Assembly (NCBI RefSeq): GCF_009709675.1
Contig: NZ_WMLB01000033.1
Coordinates: 1-64,000, forward strand
Reading direction: 5' to 3'
Origin: Agromyces bracchium
GTDB taxonomy: Bacteria > Actinomycetota > Actinomycetes > Actinomycetales > Microbacteriaceae
DNA: 64,000 nt
Each line of letters opens with the position of its first letter. The first letter of the stretch is position 1. The position numbers and the translations under genes are program-made. Below the pieces are notes generated by a model. That model was not told the origin of the DNA. It saw only the letters and a list, made by a program, of their open reading frames with translations, and did not search any database. Below are positions 8,453 to 15,324 of the stretch, piece after piece.

Positions 8453-8830
8453 CGCGGCGCTGTCGCGTTGAGGGTCCCTTCATCGGGACTGCTTTTCGGG
8501 CGGGGCAACCGAGACCGACCTGCGTCAGCGGGGCGGACGGCGTCGCGTTCCACGCCGATGCACCTCTCCGGGCTGCCGTCTGCCGGCCGGCGCTCGCCAT
8601 TCGCGGATGTCGTCACGATTGGCGGGTTCGAAGCCCGTTGCACCCGCACAACCTGACGACAACCGCACCCGCCGATCCACGTTCCCGGTCCTCCCAGCCG
8701 GTCCCACTCCGGCGCGACATCGTGGCGGCCGACGAGATCTCGGTGAAGGACCGGCTAACGGGCGCGCCGGGCACGATCGCGTTGCCTTTACGCTTCCGAC
8801 ATGCAGTCGTCCGTGCTCGCCGCGATCGTT
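8453..8830. other. Non-coding stretch with a tRNA-3'-end-like fragment
   Basis: No convincing gene was found. At 8621-8650 GCGGGTTCGAAGCCCGT forms a TPsiC arm (5-bp stem, TTCGAAG loop) followed by TGCACCCGCA, which resembles the 3' half of a tRNA without the 5' half or CCA. Such fragments are left at attachment sites of integrated elements. The rest has lower GC patches and no promoter, RBS or coding bias that I can support. Confidence 0.35.
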
Positions 8831-8941
8831 TTCCCCGGGCGAATCGTCGTCGAGGAACTCGATCCAGGTCGGCCAGGACGCGGCCTGAATCGCGTCCTCG
8901 GGGCTGATGCCGTGCTTGAGTGCCGAGTCGTGGACGTTCAC
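8831..8941 (-). pseudogene. Truncated toxin-like gene after an RHH antitoxin
   Basis: A GTG at 8939-8941 overlaps the stop of the RHH antitoxin (GTGA). The first 37 codons give a plausible folded start (NVHDSALKHGISPEDAIQAA, then WIEFLDDDSPG). This resembles the N-terminus of small actinobacterial toxin-like proteins that follow RHH antitoxins and normally run to about 80-90 residues. After codon 37 the same frame continues as Arg/Pro-rich translation with no family features. No other frame restores the expected C-terminal half, so I read it as deleted or decayed. The family resemblance is from memory of the motif, so confidence is moderate. Confidence 0.5.
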
Positions 8942-9201
8942 ACGGCGTACGCGGCCAGTGCGTCTCGGATGAGTTCCGATCGTGTCTTGTGCTCGCGCGC
9001 TGCCCGTGCGTCGAGGGCCGCGAGTTCGTCACTGGTCAAGCGGAGCGCGACCACTTGCGACGGCTCAGCACCGCGCCCGGGTCGGCCGCGCCCGCGCTTC
9101 TTCAGCGTCTCGACGTCATAGCCGGCCTCGGCCTCGGTGACCCATTCGGAGATCTGCTCCTCGGTGACGGGTACACCGTTGATCGTCTCCCGCTTGTTCA
9201 T
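8938..9201 (-). CDS. Ribbon-helix-helix antitoxin-like DNA-binding protein
   Basis: An 87-residue protein with a C-terminal ribbon-helix-helix domain (VVALRLTSDELAALDARA, then RSELIRDALAAYA) preceded by a basic linker GRGRPGRGAEPS. It is expected to bind DNA as a dimer, repress its own operon and neutralise a cognate toxin. The following toxin frame is truncated, so the antitoxin may now be solitary. The start codon is 6 nt downstream of a -10 box TACACT, with a palindrome over the promoter, so the mRNA is probably leaderless and autoregulated. Confidence 0.8.
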   Translation of the reverse strand: MNKRETINGVPVTEEQISEWVTEAEAGYDVETLKKRGRGRPGRGAEPSQVVALRLTSDELAALDARAAREHKTRSELIRDALAAYAV

Positions 9202-9202
9202 A

Positions 9203-9217
9203 GTAATAGTGTATTAC
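9203..9217 (-). promoter_or_regulatory. Operator/promoter of the RHH antitoxin
   Basis: GTAATA-GTG-TATTAC is a palindrome with perfect 6-bp arms in an AT-rich island. It overlaps the minus-strand -10 box TACACT (9208-9213), which lies 6 nt before the ATG. It is likely the RHH binding site. Confidence 0.65.
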
Positions 9218-9289
9218 GTAAATGCTTGCGGCAACAGACGACGATGTCGCGCTGCGGGATCGTAAGTGAATCGACAGTGTGGTCGCGGC

Positions 9290-9637
9290 TCAGATGCCCA
9301 TGACGAGGCGAATTCCGTCGGCGATCTTCGTCTGAACGTAGCTCGGCAGGTGGCCGACCGGGAACGCGTCGAGGAACTCCCGGCTGACCGGACCGACCTG
9401 CGACACGACCGCCACCGAGTCCTTCTCGAGGCCGGAAGCCTCGACGGGTACCAGCACGTTGCCGGGGAACGCTTCCAGCGCGACGTTCGATGTCAACGGC
9501 ACGACCAGGACGGTGGCGATCTGCGTGGCGAGCAGCCAGTCCTCCTGCATCACGACGGCAGGTCGCCGCTTCGCCGGTTCCGATCCGCGCGGTGAACCGA
9601 AGTCGACCCAGACGACGTCGCCGTGGGCGATCACCAC
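9290..9637 (-). CDS. mazF: MazF/PemK-type mRNA interferase toxin
   Basis: A 115-residue toxin of the MazF/PemK endoribonuclease family. Diagnostic segments are GDVVWVDFGSPRGSEPAKRRP (conserved Gly and the RRPAVV strand) and the late TKIADGIRLVMG helix. PLTSNVALEAFPGN matches the PLTSN-type strand of the family. It should cut mRNA when free of its antitoxin. It starts at a GTG 7 nt inside the end of the antitoxin gene, the usual antitoxin-toxin order. The RNA sequence preference cannot be predicted. Confidence 0.9.
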   Translation of the reverse strand: MVIAHGDVVWVDFGSPRGSEPAKRRPAVVMQEDWLLATQIATVLVVPLTSNVALEAFPGNVLVPVEASGLEKDSVAVVSQVGPVSREFLDAFPVGHLPSYVQTKIADGIRLVMGI

Positions 9638-9876
9638 TCAGTCGCCTCGAGCATGCGGCGCTCGGACTCCGAGAGGAAGGGGCTGTCGGCGGAGGGCTGC
9701 CCGACGCGTTCGATGACCGCGTCGGCCAAGGCGGTCAGCTCTGCTTCGCCCTCGAGTTCCTCGACGAACCGGCGGCCGGCGCGCCGGAAGAACTCCGAGC
9801 GGTTCATGCCGTGCCGGGCGGCGACGCGTTCGAAGCGCTCGAAGTCGCCATCCGGGATGGAGATCGCGGTCTTCAT
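9631..9876 (-). CDS. mazE: RHH antitoxin partner of MazF
   Basis: An 81-residue antitoxin with a ribbon-helix-helix N-terminus (MKTAISIPDGDFERFERVAA, then NRSEFFRRAGRRFVEE) and an acidic C-terminal tail expected to wrap the toxin. The ATG at 9876 is chosen because a -10 box TATACT ends 6 nt before it, predicting a leaderless message. A second ATG 8 codons upstream lies within the promoter and is unlikely. It overlaps mazF by 7 nt and is probably the autorepressor of the pair. Confidence 0.88.
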   Translation of the reverse strand: MKTAISIPDGDFERFERVAARHGMNRSEFFRRAGRRFVEELEGEAELTALADAVIERVGQPSADSPFLSESERRMLEATEW

Positions 9877-9882
9877 GGCCAA

Positions 9883-9911
9883 AGTATAACCAGTCATACC
9901 GATTGTGTCGG
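9883..9911 (-). promoter_or_regulatory. mazEF promoter and operator
   Basis: Minus-strand promoter with -35 CCGACA (9906-9911), 17-bp spacer and -10 TATACT (9883-9888), 6 nt before the ATG. The imperfect palindrome GTATnACnnGTnATAC (9884-9899) covers the -10 and is a good candidate for RHH autorepression. Confidence 0.7.
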
Positions 9912-10121
9912 CGAGGGATCGATACGTGAGACGTGGGAGAAAGGTGGTCGAGTTCTCCTCTTCTCCGCGATTGTGTTGAGGGATGACGCCTCGGGTGGCA
10001 TGAATGCGGCGAGTTCGACTCCATCGCGACGGGCCGCCCAGCCGGCGGGGAAGAACGCCGACCGTAGTCTGAGCAGCATCCGCTGAAGTCGCGCTGCGCA
10101 CACGAAGGGGAGAGCTGCGAG

Positions 10122-10694
10122 ATGAGACCACTCCGATATTCGATCAACGTCACGCTCGACGGCTGCGTCCATCACGAGGCCGGAATCGCCCCGGATGAGG
10201 AGTCGATGCGGTTCTGGACCGCTGAGATGGAGCGAGCCGATGCCGTGCTCTTCGGCCGGACGACCTACGAGATGATGGAGTCGGCCTGGCGGCGGCCGGC
10301 CACGGGCACGTGGCCCGATTGGATGCGGGCGTGGGAGATCCCATTCGCGGAGGCCATCGACCGCAGGAAGAAGTACGTCGTGTCGAGCACGCTGAACGCG
10401 CTGGACTGGAATGCCGAGCTGGTGCGAGGCGACCTGGCGTCAGCGGTCCGGTGGCTCAAGCAGGAACCGGGCGAGGGCCTGTCCGTGGGTGGCGTGACGC
10501 TCCCCTTGGCGCTGGCCGAGCTGGGACTGATCGACGAGTACGCCTTCGTGGTGCAGCCGGTGATTGCCGGGCACGGGCCGACGCTGCTCGCCGGGCTACG
10601 CGAGCGCATTCCGCTCGAGCTCGTGGATCGCCAGGAGTTCCGGTCGGGGGCGGTTGCCCTACGCTACCGGCCGACCAGCGGTAGCTCGACGTAA
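10122..10694 (+). CDS. DHFR/RibD C-terminal superfamily protein
   Basis: A 190-residue single-domain protein of the dihydrofolate reductase/RibD C-terminal superfamily, a probable NADPH-dependent reductase of unknown substrate. Supporting segments are the N-terminal strand YSINVTLDGC, the nucleotide-binding DAVLFGRTTYEMM, KKYVVSST and the late LIDEYAFVVQPVIAGHG. The ATG is preceded by GAAGGGGAG. The gene stands alone between mazEF and a convergent arfB, which gives no pathway hint. Members of this family are common stand-alone genes in actinobacteria. Confidence 0.85.
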   Translation: MRPLRYSINVTLDGCVHHEAGIAPDEESMRFWTAEMERADAVLFGRTTYEMMESAWRRPATGTWPDWMRAWEIPFAEAIDRRKKYVVSSTLNALDWNAELVRGDLASAVRWLKQEPGEGLSVGGVTLPLALAELGLIDEYAFVVQPVIAGHGPTLLAGLRERIPLELVDRQEFRSGAVALRYRPTSGSST

Positions 10695-10753
10695 CGACGT
10701 GCTCGCGCCGGCTCGGCGACGTCCTCGACCTCTGACTCCCGGTGCACCGGCGA

Positions 10754-11191
10754 TCAGTCGCCGGGCGGGCGGCGCAGGCGCTTGACGTCGGTGCGGCGCT
10801 TCTTTGCTTCCAGGCGCCGCTCCTTCGACCCGCGGCTGGGCTTGGTCGGTCGTCGTGGCGGTGACGGCGGACGCAGCGTGTCAGCCACGAGGATGGCGAG
10901 CCGGGCTCGCGCGGCATCCCGGTTCCGCAACTGGGAGCGATGCTCGGACGCGGTGATCGTCAGCACGCCGTCGACCAGGCGCCCGCTCAGGCTTGTGAGG
11001 AGTCGGTCGCGCTGGACGGCCGAGAGCACTGCCGACCCGGCGACATCCCACACGAGTTCCACGCGGGAATCGGCGGTGTTCACGCCCTGTCCGCCAGGGC
11101 CCGACGACCGCGAGAACCGCCACGACAGCTCCGACTCCGGGATCGTGAGGCGCGCGTCGACCCGAAGGCCGGGGCGGTGGACGGCAGGCAT
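10754..11191 (-). CDS. arfB: Alternative ribosome-rescue factor / peptidyl-tRNA hydrolase ArfB
   Basis: A 145-residue RF1-like domain protein with the catalytic GGQ in SSGPGGQGVNTADSRVEL. The strongly basic C-terminal tail (KERRLEAKKRRTDVKRLRRP) inserts into the empty mRNA channel in this family. It hydrolyses peptidyl-tRNA on stalled ribosomes lacking a stop codon. The length and the GGQ-tail arrangement are those of ArfB/YaeJ rather than a full release factor. It is a single gene, convergent with the DHFR-like gene. Confidence 0.92.
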   Translation of the reverse strand: MPAVHRPGLRVDARLTIPESELSWRFSRSSGPGGQGVNTADSRVELVWDVAGSAVLSAVQRDRLLTSLSGRLVDGVLTITASEHRSQLRNRDAARARLAILVADTLRPPSPPRRPTKPSRGSKERRLEAKKRRTDVKRLRRPPGD

Positions 11192-11260
11192 GGATCCATC
11201 ATCCCGTGCGCACAGGTCGCGGATCAGATTCGACCGGGCCGGTGCGACCCGAGCCGGCGG

Positions 11261-11905
11261 TCAGGACGAGGGTTGGAAGAAGCCGGCGTAGTCCCAGAGG
11301 AAGTGGAGGAGCATCGCCCCGAAGAGGGTACCGGTGAGGCGGCGGGTGACGTAGAAGACGCTGCCCATGCCGAATGCGAAGGCCACCTGCCCGAGCACCT
11401 GGGGCAGGCTGTCGCCGAACGCGACATTGAGGAGGTGCGCTGAGGCGAAGACGAGGCTCGAGACGAGCCAGACGATCCACTCGTTGAATCGGGCGCGGAG
11501 CCCCACGAGCAGCCCGCCGCGGAACGCGAGCTCCTCGGCGAAGGCGATGCAGACCGTCCCGGCGGCGATCGCGAGCATCGCCTCGATCGGGATGGCGGAC
11601 CGGTCGGCGTTCACGAAGTTGAAGATCGCGCCGCCGGCGAAGAACAGCGGCAGGATCCACAACCACCAAGGGAGTCGTTTCCGCTCCCGCTCGAACAACG
11701 CGGGCCGCCACCATCCCAGCCAGCTGGTGGCGATCACCAGGAACACGATGCCGATCCCGACGGGAAGCACCTGGTGCAGGAGGGCCCAGCGAACCGAGGG
11801 GAACCGGCCCGGATCATCCAGGATCAGCAGCGTGGTGACCAGGATGATCAGCAGGTAACCGATCGCGATCGAGAGCCCGATCCACGGCTTGGGTTGAACG
11901 CGCAC
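11261..11905 (-). CDS. CPBP-family intramembrane glutamic protease
   Basis: A 214-residue membrane protein of the CPBP (Abi/Rce1-like) family. Conserved motifs are EELAFRG (EExxxR), FASAHLLN and LLHFLWDY, which supply the glutamates and histidines of the active site, and about six hydrophobic segments are visible. Some members process peptides or prenylated proteins, but the function here is unknown. The start is GTG at 11905. It is followed by ArfB on the same strand after a 69-nt gap, so it may be transcribed separately. Confidence 0.88.
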   Translation of the reverse strand: MRVQPKPWIGLSIAIGYLLIILVTTLLILDDPGRFPSVRWALLHQVLPVGIGIVFLVIATSWLGWWRPALFERERKRLPWWLWILPLFFAGGAIFNFVNADRSAIPIEAMLAIAAGTVCIAFAEELAFRGGLLVGLRARFNEWIVWLVSSLVFASAHLLNVAFGDSLPQVLGQVAFAFGMGSVFYVTRRLTGTLFGAMLLHFLWDYAGFFQPSS

Positions 11906-12001
11906 GGTGATTCCTCTCCCACGGCGTGTTGCGTCGGCTCACGGTATCGGCCGAACAGCGCGCCGCGACCTATCCCGACCGCGTACGGCGCGTCGCACGA
12001 A

Positions 12002-12571
12002 TCATTCCGGCGTCGTGCTCGGGGCGGTGGGCCGCCAGGGCTCGTGCTCGTGGGCGAGCCAGACCTGGTCGGGCTCCAGCGAGCGGATGAGTCGCTGCCC
12101 CTCGGTCTGCGGATCGTCGAGTTCGCCGAACCAGACCGCGGTGTCGCCGGCGATGACGACGGGGCCGGCAACGTCGTCGATGACGACGATCTGGGAGCCG
12201 GGGGTGTGACCGGGTGCGGGCAGGAGACGGATGCCGGGGAGCAGCTCGAGTTCGCCGTCGACCTCGACATACGTGACCCCGGGCGGGTCGACCCACTCGG
12301 GGATCGTGTAGCCGTCCTGGGTGCGAGCGTCGTGGAGCTCCCGCCGCTGGACGTGGATCGGCGTGCCGGGGAAGAGGTGGTTGCCGCCGCAGTGATCGAA
12401 GTGCAGGTGGGTGTTGACGACGAGGTCGACGCTCGCGAGATCGAACCCCTGCTCGTCGAGCGGGAACGGACGGGGATCGAGGTCGGCGGCCGCCGGGTGG
12501 ACCTCGGTGAAGCCGGTGTCGACCAGCACGCGGCCATCGGGATGGTCGATGACGTGCACGTAGACGGGCAT
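12002..12571 (-). CDS. MBL-fold metallo-hydrolase, lactonase-like; start uncertain
   Basis: Zinc-dependent metallo-beta-lactamase-fold hydrolase resembling N-acyl-homoserine lactonases. The HxHxDH site is in NTHLHFDHCGGN, followed by APGHTPGSQ, AGDTAVWFG and a final His in LAHEHEPW. The ATG at 12571 gives 189 residues, but the frame is open upstream and the translation VVVTPVRVADLVAEGEL before it looks like the native N-terminal strand. The only start near a good GGAGG site is an ATC at 12638-12640. It is the third gene of an ArsR-SRPBCC operon. Substrate is unknown. Confidence 0.82.
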   Translation of the reverse strand: MPVYVHVIDHPDGRVLVDTGFTEVHPAAADLDPRPFPLDEQGFDLASVDLVVNTHLHFDHCGGNHLFPGTPIHVQRRELHDARTQDGYTIPEWVDPPGVTYVEVDGELELLPGIRLLPAPGHTPGSQIVVIDDVAGPVVIAGDTAVWFGELDDPQTEGQRLIRSLEPDQVWLAHEHEPWRPTAPSTTPE

Positions 12572-12657
12572 CAGCTCGCCTTCGGCGACCAGGTCGGCGA
12601 CGCGGACCGGCGTAACGACGACCGAGGCTCGAGCGGTGATCTCGCATCCTCCGCCGG

Positions 12658-13185
12658 TCAGCCCGCGGCGACCGGGAAGCGGGTCGCGAGGCGGTCGAGG
12701 ATCGGGACGAGGTCGCGGACCATCTGGTCGAAGAACTCGTTCTCCCAGTCGGCGCCGCTGCCATAGGCGCTCGTGACGACGCGGAGCACGCACGTGCCGC
12801 CGGACGCGGCTTGGATCAGGAACTCCGTGGCGATCGGGGTGACGCGGTCGAGGCCGGCGTAGACCTCGGAGAGCGGAACACCGATCGACTCGAACCACTC
12901 GGCCATGTCGGGCGGCAGTTCCTCGGGACGAGTGCCGATCGGCCATGGCTCCTCGTATGCGAACCGCCGGTTCGGCGTGTACGCGGTGACCGTGCCGGTC
13001 GACGTGAAGTCGCCGAGATCGAACGACACCTCGCCGCCGACGCGTGGCTCGAGTCGAGTCGGCGCCATCCACGACGAGATGCCGTCGGCGGTCGCAATCG
13101 TCTCCCACACCTGCTCGGGAGTGGCGACGAGGTCGTAGGTGCGTTCCATCCGGTGCTCGACGCGGTCAGGATCGGGCGTGTTCAT
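12658..13185 (-). CDS. SRPBCC (AHSA1-like) domain protein
   Basis: A 175-residue START/SRPBCC-fold protein. The N-terminal pattern EHRMERTYDLVATPEQVWETI followed by GISSWMAPTRLEP and GGEVSFDLGDF is typical of the AHSA1 group, which forms a helix-grip ligand cavity. The ATG overlaps the stop of the ArsR-type regulator (ATGA), a pairing that is very common in actinobacteria. The ligand is unknown. Confidence 0.85.
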   Translation of the reverse strand: MNTPDPDRVEHRMERTYDLVATPEQVWETIATADGISSWMAPTRLEPRVGGEVSFDLGDFTSTGTVTAYTPNRRFAYEEPWPIGTRPEELPPDMAEWFESIGVPLSEVYAGLDRVTPIATEFLIQAASGGTCVLRVVTSAYGSGADWENEFFDQMVRDLVPILDRLATRFPVAAG

Positions 13186-13757
13186 GACGACTCCTTCGGT
13201 CGTGGGTATGACGCGACGGTCAGGCGATGCGGGCGGCCGTCGTCGTGGTGGTACTTCGCCACGAGGGCGGCGATCGCCGCCTGCAGCTCGCCGGCGAACG
13301 AGGCCCGGTCGTCGGGCGATGCGAACCCGATGACCGTGTCGACGGTGAGCGTGGGCACCCGCGTCTCGGGCACCGCGCTGCTCGTGATCGCCCCGACCTC
13401 CGACACGGCTCGTGCGTTCACCGCGATGAGGTACGCGGCGGAGAGGTGATCGGCGATCGCCTCCGGATCGACCGCGGTGGACTGGAGCACGTTCGGCGAG
13501 ACCACGAGGTGCCGAGCCGAGCGGCGCACGAAGCGTTCGCTGATGCCGCCCCACGCGCGCGTCTCGACCGGTTCGACGAGCCCGTGCGCCTCGAGCGACC
13601 TCAGGTGGTAATTGACCTTCTGGCGCGTCGAGCCGATCTTCGCGGCGACCGTGGTCGCCGACCCCGGCTCCGCCAGCGCGTCGAGGATCGACGCCCGGAT
13701 CGGGTCGAGCGCGACCTCGACGGCGTCGCCGTCTACGAGCACTCGGACCTCCTGCAT
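13182..13757 (-). CDS. ArsR-type winged-helix regulator
   Basis: A 191-residue regulator with an N-terminal winged helix (IRASILDALAEPGSATTVAA, then KVNYHLRSLEAHGLVEP) and a C-terminal part of about 100 residues of unknown fold. No metal-binding cysteine cluster is visible, so it is not a metal sensor of the classic type. It heads an operon with the SRPBCC and MBL genes. A near-ideal promoter with a 22-bp palindrome over its -35 region lies upstream, and the ATG is 6 nt from the -10, indicating a leaderless, autorepressed transcript. Confidence 0.88.
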   Translation of the reverse strand: MQEVRVLVDGDAVEVALDPIRASILDALAEPGSATTVAAKIGSTRQKVNYHLRSLEAHGLVEPVETRAWGGISERFVRRSARHLVVSPNVLQSTAVDPEAIADHLSAAYLIAVNARAVSEVGAITSSAVPETRVPTLTVDTVIGFASPDDRASFAGELQAAIAALVAKYHHDDGRPHRLTVASYPRPKESS

Positions 13758-13763
13758 GAGGTC

Positions 13764-13793
13764 AACGTACGCTTGACAAGAAATATTGTCAAG
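13764..13793 (-). promoter_or_regulatory. Promoter and operator of the arsR-SRPBCC-MBL operon
   Basis: Minus-strand -35 TTGACA (13787-13792), 17-bp spacer, -10 TACGTT (13764-13769), then 6 nt to the ATG. The palindrome CTTGACAA-N6-TTGTCAAG (13772-13793, perfect 8-bp arms) covers the -35 and most of the spacer. Confidence 0.82.
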
Positions 13794-13910
13794 AGATGAC
13801 GCGCGCGACGCGCGGGTCGGGCGAGGCGCGCTCGCGGCGGAGGAGTCCTCGCCGGCGACGGGCAGTCGATGGGCGGCACGTGGTCGATCGGAGGGGGCGG
13901 TCGACGACGT

Positions 13911-14567
13911 TCAGTCGTCGCCGAGGCGCTCCTGCAGGCCCCGCATCATCCCCCGCGACATCACGAAGTCGGCGGGCACGATGAACAGGTGCGCGCCGAG
14001 CGTCAGCCACCACGGCGCCGTGCGCGCACGCCACCGGAAGACGAGGCGTGTGGCGCGCCCGCCGTCGACCGGCGTCAGGCGGAAGCACCAGGTCCAGCGC
14101 AGCCGGGCGAGCCCGCGCTGCCGCCATGACAGGGGCAGGTGGGTCGTCGATTCGAGGAGCAGCCGCTCGCCGGGCGAGATCTCGCGCACGATGAACCCGC
14201 ATTCGGTCTCCGGCGGGCCGTCGGGGATGAAGTCGCCGGCGACGAGTCCCTGGAACTCCGGATGGATGCTGCCCGCGCTCGGGCGGTTCGCGGGGAAGAG
14301 CAGCACGTCGACCCAGCGCGGCGTGTACCAGCCGCCGCGGTGCCACCCGACCTGCACGAGCCAGGGCCACACCTCGTCGGGCGGCGCGTCGATCGTCGCC
14401 GCGTGCGTCGCCACGATCTGCGGCCGGTCGACGATCTCGTCGCCGGGGAGGCGCGCCGAACGTTCGGCCGCGGTCGAGCCGTACGTGCGGCCGTACCACT
14501 GCAGCGCGGCGAATCCGGCGAGCAGCGGGACCGCGACCGCGAGTGCGGTGCGACGGGGCGACGGCAT
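13911..14567 (-). CDS. Membrane-anchored SRPBCC-like protein
   Basis: A 218-residue protein with an N-terminal hydrophobic segment (ALAVAVPLLAGFAALQW) and a polyketide-cyclase/SRPBCC-like body. The pattern ATIDAPPDEVWPWLVQVGW is the usual start of this fold in actinobacterial proteins, followed by LVAGDFIPDGPPE and a second hydrophobic stretch near the C-terminus. Function is unknown and probably lipid- or envelope-associated. It is separated from the ArsR operon by 117 nt containing the promoter of that operon. The upstream region is a tandem-repeat tract. Confidence 0.75.
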   Translation of the reverse strand: MPSPRRTALAVAVPLLAGFAALQWYGRTYGSTAAERSARLPGDEIVDRPQIVATHAATIDAPPDEVWPWLVQVGWHRGGWYTPRWVDVLLFPANRPSAGSIHPEFQGLVAGDFIPDGPPETECGFIVREISPGERLLLESTTHLPLSWRQRGLARLRWTWCFRLTPVDGGRATRLVFRWRARTAPWWLTLGAHLFIVPADFVMSRGMMRGLQERLGDD

Positions 14568-14630
14568 GCGCCGAGTCTGGTCGGCGTCGGCCGGCCCGCA
14601 GGGGTCGATGGTCCTGCCGGTGCGGGGCGA

Positions 14631-14697
14631 TGTGGTGCGGTGTGGTGCGGTGCGGTGCGGTGCGGTGCGGTGCGGTGCCGTGCGGCGCGGTGCGGTG
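14631..14697. repeat. GTGCG pentanucleotide tandem repeat
   Basis: About 13 imperfect units of GGTGC/GTGCG lie in the 294-bp intergenic region upstream of the SRPBCC-like gene, with variants at both ends. The copy number is likely unstable by replication slippage. Confidence 0.9.
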
Positions 14698-14738
14698 TCG
14701 GTCGGCGGATGCCGGCACAGCCCGTCGGCCGGGCCGAG

Positions 14739-14810
14739 CGCCGGCGACGGCCCCACGGGCATCGCCGGCGACGACCCCACGGGCATCGCCGGCGACGACC
14801 CCACGGAGGT
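14739..14810. repeat. 24-bp tandem repeat, three units
   Basis: Three adjoining 24-bp units (14739, 14763, 14787) share CGCCGGCGACGACCCCACGG. Only one or a few bases differ between units. It lies just upstream of the small gene at 14862. Confidence 0.9.
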
Positions 14811-14861
14811 GGGCAACGCCCGCGCCGACTCCCGCTCACCCGAGCGTGCGACACTGGCCCG

Positions 14862-15227
14862 ATGGACCCCGACTGGATCGAGCACCGTCGCGGCATCGAC
14901 GGTGAGCTGCTCGGCTGGATGGAGCCGGCGGGCGACGGCTTCGTCGTGATCGACCTGCTCGGACGCCCGCGCACGGCGCCGCTCGATTGGCTCGCGGCCG
15001 AGGAGGCGCTCGACGCGCTCGGCATCGGCTACCTCGGCGAACCGCATGAGCTGCGGCTGGAGACGGGGGAGTGGATCCGGGTGCGGATCCTCGAGGCGTC
15101 GCCCCGCGGCATCCGCCTGAAGAAGGACGACTGGGGAGCGCAGGCGGTCGGCGCGCCGCAGGAGTTCCTCGCCGTCGCGTTCCCGGCACCCGACGGGTTC
15201 CGGGCGTTCGTGCGCGATCCCGGTTGA
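14862..15227 (+). CDS. Hypothetical protein
   Basis: A 121-residue soluble protein, not recognised. It is rich in Trp and acidic residues at the N-terminus (MDPDWIEHRRGIDGELLGWM) with alternating strands predicted through FVVIDLLGRP, LETGEWIRVRILEASP and GIRLKKDDWGA, suggesting a small beta fold. Codon use matches its neighbours, which supports it being real. No Shine-Dalgarno precedes the ATG. It ends just before the promoter of the DUF6807 operon. Confidence 0.7.
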   Translation: MDPDWIEHRRGIDGELLGWMEPAGDGFVVIDLLGRPRTAPLDWLAAEEALDALGIGYLGEPHELRLETGEWIRVRILEASPRGIRLKKDDWGAQAVGAPQEFLAVAFPAPDGFRAFVRDPG

Positions 15228-15232
15228 CGGTG

Positions 15233-15255
15233 TAGGCTCGGGATAGCGCTTTCCC
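15233..15255 (+). promoter_or_regulatory. Promoter and LacI-type operator of the DUF6807-GH43 operon
   Basis: A probable -10 TAGGCT (15233-15238) is followed immediately by GGGATAGCGCTTTCCC (15240-15255), a 16-bp near-palindrome almost identical to the operators at 19376 and 35051 and with the same position relative to the -10. Confidence 0.72.
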
Positions 15256-15324
15256 GTATGCCAAGACAGGCGTGAGAGAGCGCAGCGCCGCACCCCGGAT
15301 CGACGACGACCCCGAAGGAGCCCG

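Noticed and set aside
8621-8650. A complete tRNA gene
   Set aside because: The TPsiC arm and 3' strand are present, but I find no D arm, anticodon arm, matching 5' acceptor strand or CCA.
8525-8941. A 138-codon minus-strand frame as an intact toxin
   Set aside because: Only the first 37 codons look protein-like. The rest is Arg/Pro-rich and includes translation of the tRNA-like fragment, a typical spurious signature.
14739-14810. CRISPR array
   Set aside because: The three 24-bp units are directly adjacent, without spacers, and no cas genes are present.
13786-14949. A 387-codon plus-strand frame antisense to the SRPBCC-like gene
   Set aside because: It runs through tandem repeats and an opposite-strand gene with good coding features. 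The translation shows no domain.
15228-15324. Riboswitch or structured leader before the DUF6807 gene
   Set aside because: The leader is only about 80 nt and shows no conserved aptamer that I recognise. The operator palindrome accounts for the visible symmetry.
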